This document shows positions 61,064 through 64,000 of a DNA stretch of 64,000 nt, piece by piece. The stretch lies in NCBI RefSeq assembly GCF_900700375.1, contig NC_041724.1:2954123-3018122 (forward strand), written 5' to 3'. This stretch comes from Denticeps clupeoides (taxonomy: Eukaryota > Chordata > Actinopteri > Clupeiformes > Denticipitidae). The notes beneath the pieces were generated by a model. It saw nothing but the letters and a program-made list of their open reading frames with translations, made no database searches and had not been told where the DNA came from. Numbering within the stretch: the first letter of the stretch is position 1; each line of letters starts with the position of its first letter. A program made the translations under genes and the position numbers.

Positions 61064-61183
61064 TCATTCCACCCTGTTGGTGCTGTGTGTGTGGTGCCTT
61101 TGAAAGCCTTGAACTTCAGTGAGGTGAGGCGTGTTCCATGTACCGAATCCCACGATGGGCAGCAGGACTCCATTGAAAAGCAT
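61064..61183 (-). pseudogene. Orphan aldo-keto reductase N-terminal ORF
   Basis: A 39-codon ORF starts MLFNGVLLPIVGFGTW, which fits the first strand of aldo-keto reductases (NG, then P-hydrophobic-x-G-F/L-G-T-W). The following residues do not continue the family, there is no clear donor after the motif, and the next sequence downstream on this strand is the stx5 promoter. So no room is left for the rest of a roughly 300-aa enzyme. Most likely a relic exon or a chance match. Confidence 0.3.
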
Positions 61184-64000
61184 TTCCCCCCTCTTTGACA
61201 GAAAGGAATGTCACGTCTAATGTCAAGTGCAAACAGATCCTTTTATCATAAAAAAAGAGCACAACATAGTACAGAGAAGAGGGACTAAAAGAAAGAGAGA
61301 GGGCAGAGCGATAACATTTTGTAGTCACCCGCATGGATGAACAAGTTCCGGCATGATGAAAATGTGGCTGTGGCCCCCGCTTCTGAGAGACCCTACCATG
61401 TATTAAGCCAGAGGAGGACAAGGACTCATGCCAGGGTAAAACCTCACATGCCAACTAGAACGCAGAACCCTGTAAAAAAAACATGGGTCTGTGGGTGTCA
61501 GAGAACATGGTCATGTCATATTATATCTGTTTCATTTGTAGAGTCCCACGGGTGAGGAATACAGCCAGGCTTGGCAGACATTACAGGCACGGCGCTCCTG
61601 ATACCATCAAAACACACATGTTCCTGTAGTCCAGATAGCGTCCTGCAGCCGCTTTAACACAGCTGCTTCAACAAAAGGCTGCAGCGTAAACACGCCCGGG
61701 GTCTTATCATTAGTTAAAATAACCACAGCTCTTCACCCAGGCGCCGGTGGAAAACACGCAGGGCCCGTGTTTATGGAGGGAAATGAACTGTGGGAGGGTG
61801 ATTGTCTGCGCTGGACATTACTGGAACACGGAATTGACGTGCCGACCCTATCCAATACTTAGTATCAATGATACTGCCATGGAGAACCAAGCTGTTCAGT
61901 GCCAGCATCATCAGGAGCATTGTCACCACGGTGCACGCATCACCCCTAGTTATTATATAACGATTTTATAAAGCAGATCACTAAGAGTAAGAGCGCACCA
62001 GAAAAGGAGCCCAAGACAGAAACCCAGCACCCGTGTCCTGATCGGTGACTCATTCTCTGGTTTTATTCCTATTCCTTCTCTCTCTGAGTCTCTTGCGCAG
62101 GCTGCTATATTTAGTTCTGGCACTGTGCCCTGACTAGCAGGTAGAACGGTCTCTGCCTCGGAGCCCGACGGTGGTACAGACCCCCCGGCAGACGGGACGT
62201 GATCAGAGGAACCTCAGCGCAGTGAGGAGAGCAAATGGAAACCACTACAGCCATGAATTAATCAAATCTACGTGTTTTGCACCCTTCAAAATCTGGACAT
62301 GGCATTAACTAGTTCCAAAGTCAGACATTAAGTTAAATATTTCAGGAAATTGCTGACAGCTGCAATGTTATAAAAAATGTTAGTTAAGGTCAGTCCATGA
62401 CCCTGGAGCCTGCAGTTTGTGTTAAAGGTAAAAAAAATAATAATAATCCCCTGATATTCACAACCCCTAAATTTCTGTCTGTCCACATTGATCTGTGTGT
62501 TTGCATGTGTTTCCCTTGTGTCCGTCCCTGACTCAGCAACCCAGACGTGGGGGGATAATATTATCTTTCACGCTGTCACGCCTCCCCGCTGACCTCCCAG
62601 CAGGCAGCAGTAATTATCACCCTGTTTGTCTTTCATTACCGCTAAAGGAGAGGAAAAGAAAGGAGAGGACGAGGGAGGGCAGGGTGCCGAATGAGAGGTG
62701 ACCAGAAGAAAAAGAAGCAGGCTTCTGATCAGGCTAAGACAGCTCATTCAGAATCCAAAACCAGACACAAACCCGTCTCAAAAATAAGACATTTCCCTTT
62801 AATACTGCTCTTTAAACATTATACTGAATCACATAAAGGTGCTTATTTGCACTGCTTAAAATATCTCTATATATACACATACTATACATTTAAAGCAGAG
62901 AGGAAGCATTTTAAGAACTATGCTGTAACACAGATTTGCACATTTACATAATATGACAGGGTATAGGGCACACATGGTGTAGCAGCAGTTATAATTCAAT
63001 CATAAAACATGAACACACACACACACACACACAAAAAAAAACACAACGAGAACCAGAGACATCGGATATTGGCCGAATATACAGTCGTATGGGCTGTGGA
63101 ATAAATGGTTGGTTCTATGTTTCTATAGGATTATAACACTAAAACACAGCACAGACCCATGGGTTCTAGACCGACAAGCGATGGATTCTGGATTTGTAGT
63201 AGCATCCAGTACATACATCACATTAAGAGTTTGCTCTATGATATTCTCCACAAATTAGGACCAAGTCATCTAATTTTGGCTTAGAGTCACAGAAATCACA
63301 ATTCTCATGTATGATCGTCAGCTACTGTTTTATCTGCCCCTTGCTGCCCCTACCTAGATGAAACACGTAAGTTTTGCATTCATATCACTCTAACAGGCAC
63401 CATCATCTTTATATTGTCTAAGACGAGCTACCGAGTTGACATCACTTTGTTTAACAGCAGATCTTGGATTTTGCAATGAGTTACACACAAAATCGAGAGA
63501 ATGGGTATGTACACAAGGCGGTTGACTTTCCCAATTTTTAATACAAAATCAGATCACTTTAAGTCAACCAACATAGAAATTGTTTGATAAATTAAATATA
63601 TTTCAATTGAAATTTAATTACATTTTTTTGGTAAATTGTTTGTTGCATATTGTCCAACTTCTCAATTTGGGCAAACTCACAATGTAATGAAAAAATAATA
63701 AATGTTTTGTAATTTTCTGAAAATGGTTGAGTGAAGCTTTACATCATACTAAATGATCAAATTTTTATATCATTATAGAATGATGATGTTTGGAACCAAT
63801 ATGCTTCTGCTACTAGTGAGATTATTAGCCACTGCACTGCTTTTCAATGTATACTTGAGCTAAATTCCACAGACCAATATATTGCTAGTTTTTAAAATAT
63901 ATTGTTAACTGTAAAGCTTGTTCTTGTTCCTATGGACCCTCATCTATTTTAATACAGAGAAAAAACGTTCTTTTGTCCCTAATGAGACAAACCATAACAC
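61184..64000. other. Right-end intergenic, no gene seen
   Basis: No supported exon on either strand. There are A-rich and purine-rich stretches (61250-61310, 62640-62720) and an AC dinucleotide run at 63012-63032. From 63500 on the sequence is strongly AT-rich. Confidence 0.5.
63012..63032. repeat. AC dinucleotide microsatellite
   Basis: About ten uninterrupted AC units followed by an A-run. Confidence 0.9.

Overview
The window is vertebrate, almost certainly teleost. Its protein genes have spliced teleost-like structures, its introns carry tRNA-derived SINEs of a kind widespread in fish, and it holds an snRNA array. I cannot name the species.

Region 1 (41-24949) is one head-to-tail tandem array with a period near 838 bp. 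Every unit carries one U4 spliceosomal snRNA gene of 143 nt on the + strand, 30 in all; by eye 25 are identical. Most units also hold a GC box, two octamer-like sites, a candidate PSE and a candidate 3' box, so each looks like a self-contained snRNA transcription unit. The last unit and its tail are clearly diverged, as expected at the edge of an array kept uniform by concerted evolution. The 88-codon ORF seen in most units is spacer and is not treated as a gene.

Region 2 (24950-37505) holds SINE debris, then kcnk4 (TRAAK-type two-pore K+ channel, - strand, six coding exons, 540 aa). Upstream of it are several exon-like segments I could not assign and a DNA-transposon remnant with a SINE nested in it.

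Region 3 (37506-49760) is a CENPF-family gene (- strand, 15 coding exons, 1538 aa) with a CpG-rich promoter. The protein is about half the length of human CENPF and has no C-terminal CaaX box.

Region 4 (49761-60815) holds rd3 (+ strand, two coding exons, 218 aa) and stx5 (- strand, ten coding exons, 298 aa), which converge tail to tail. A stx5 intron carries two broken LINE fragments. The stx5 promoter has ETS, CRE-like and NRF1-like sites.

Region 5 (60816-64000) has no convincing gene, only an orphan aldo-keto-reductase-like N-terminal ORF and simple repeats.

The genes do not form one pathway: splicing RNA, K+ channel, kinetochore protein, photoreceptor cyclase regulator and Golgi SNARE. 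The gene order mixes neighbours that in human lie on 11q12-13 (STX5, KCNK4) and 1q32-41 (RD3, CENPF), which fits an ancient paralogous block. All exon chains were read by eye from splice signals and kept in frame end to end.
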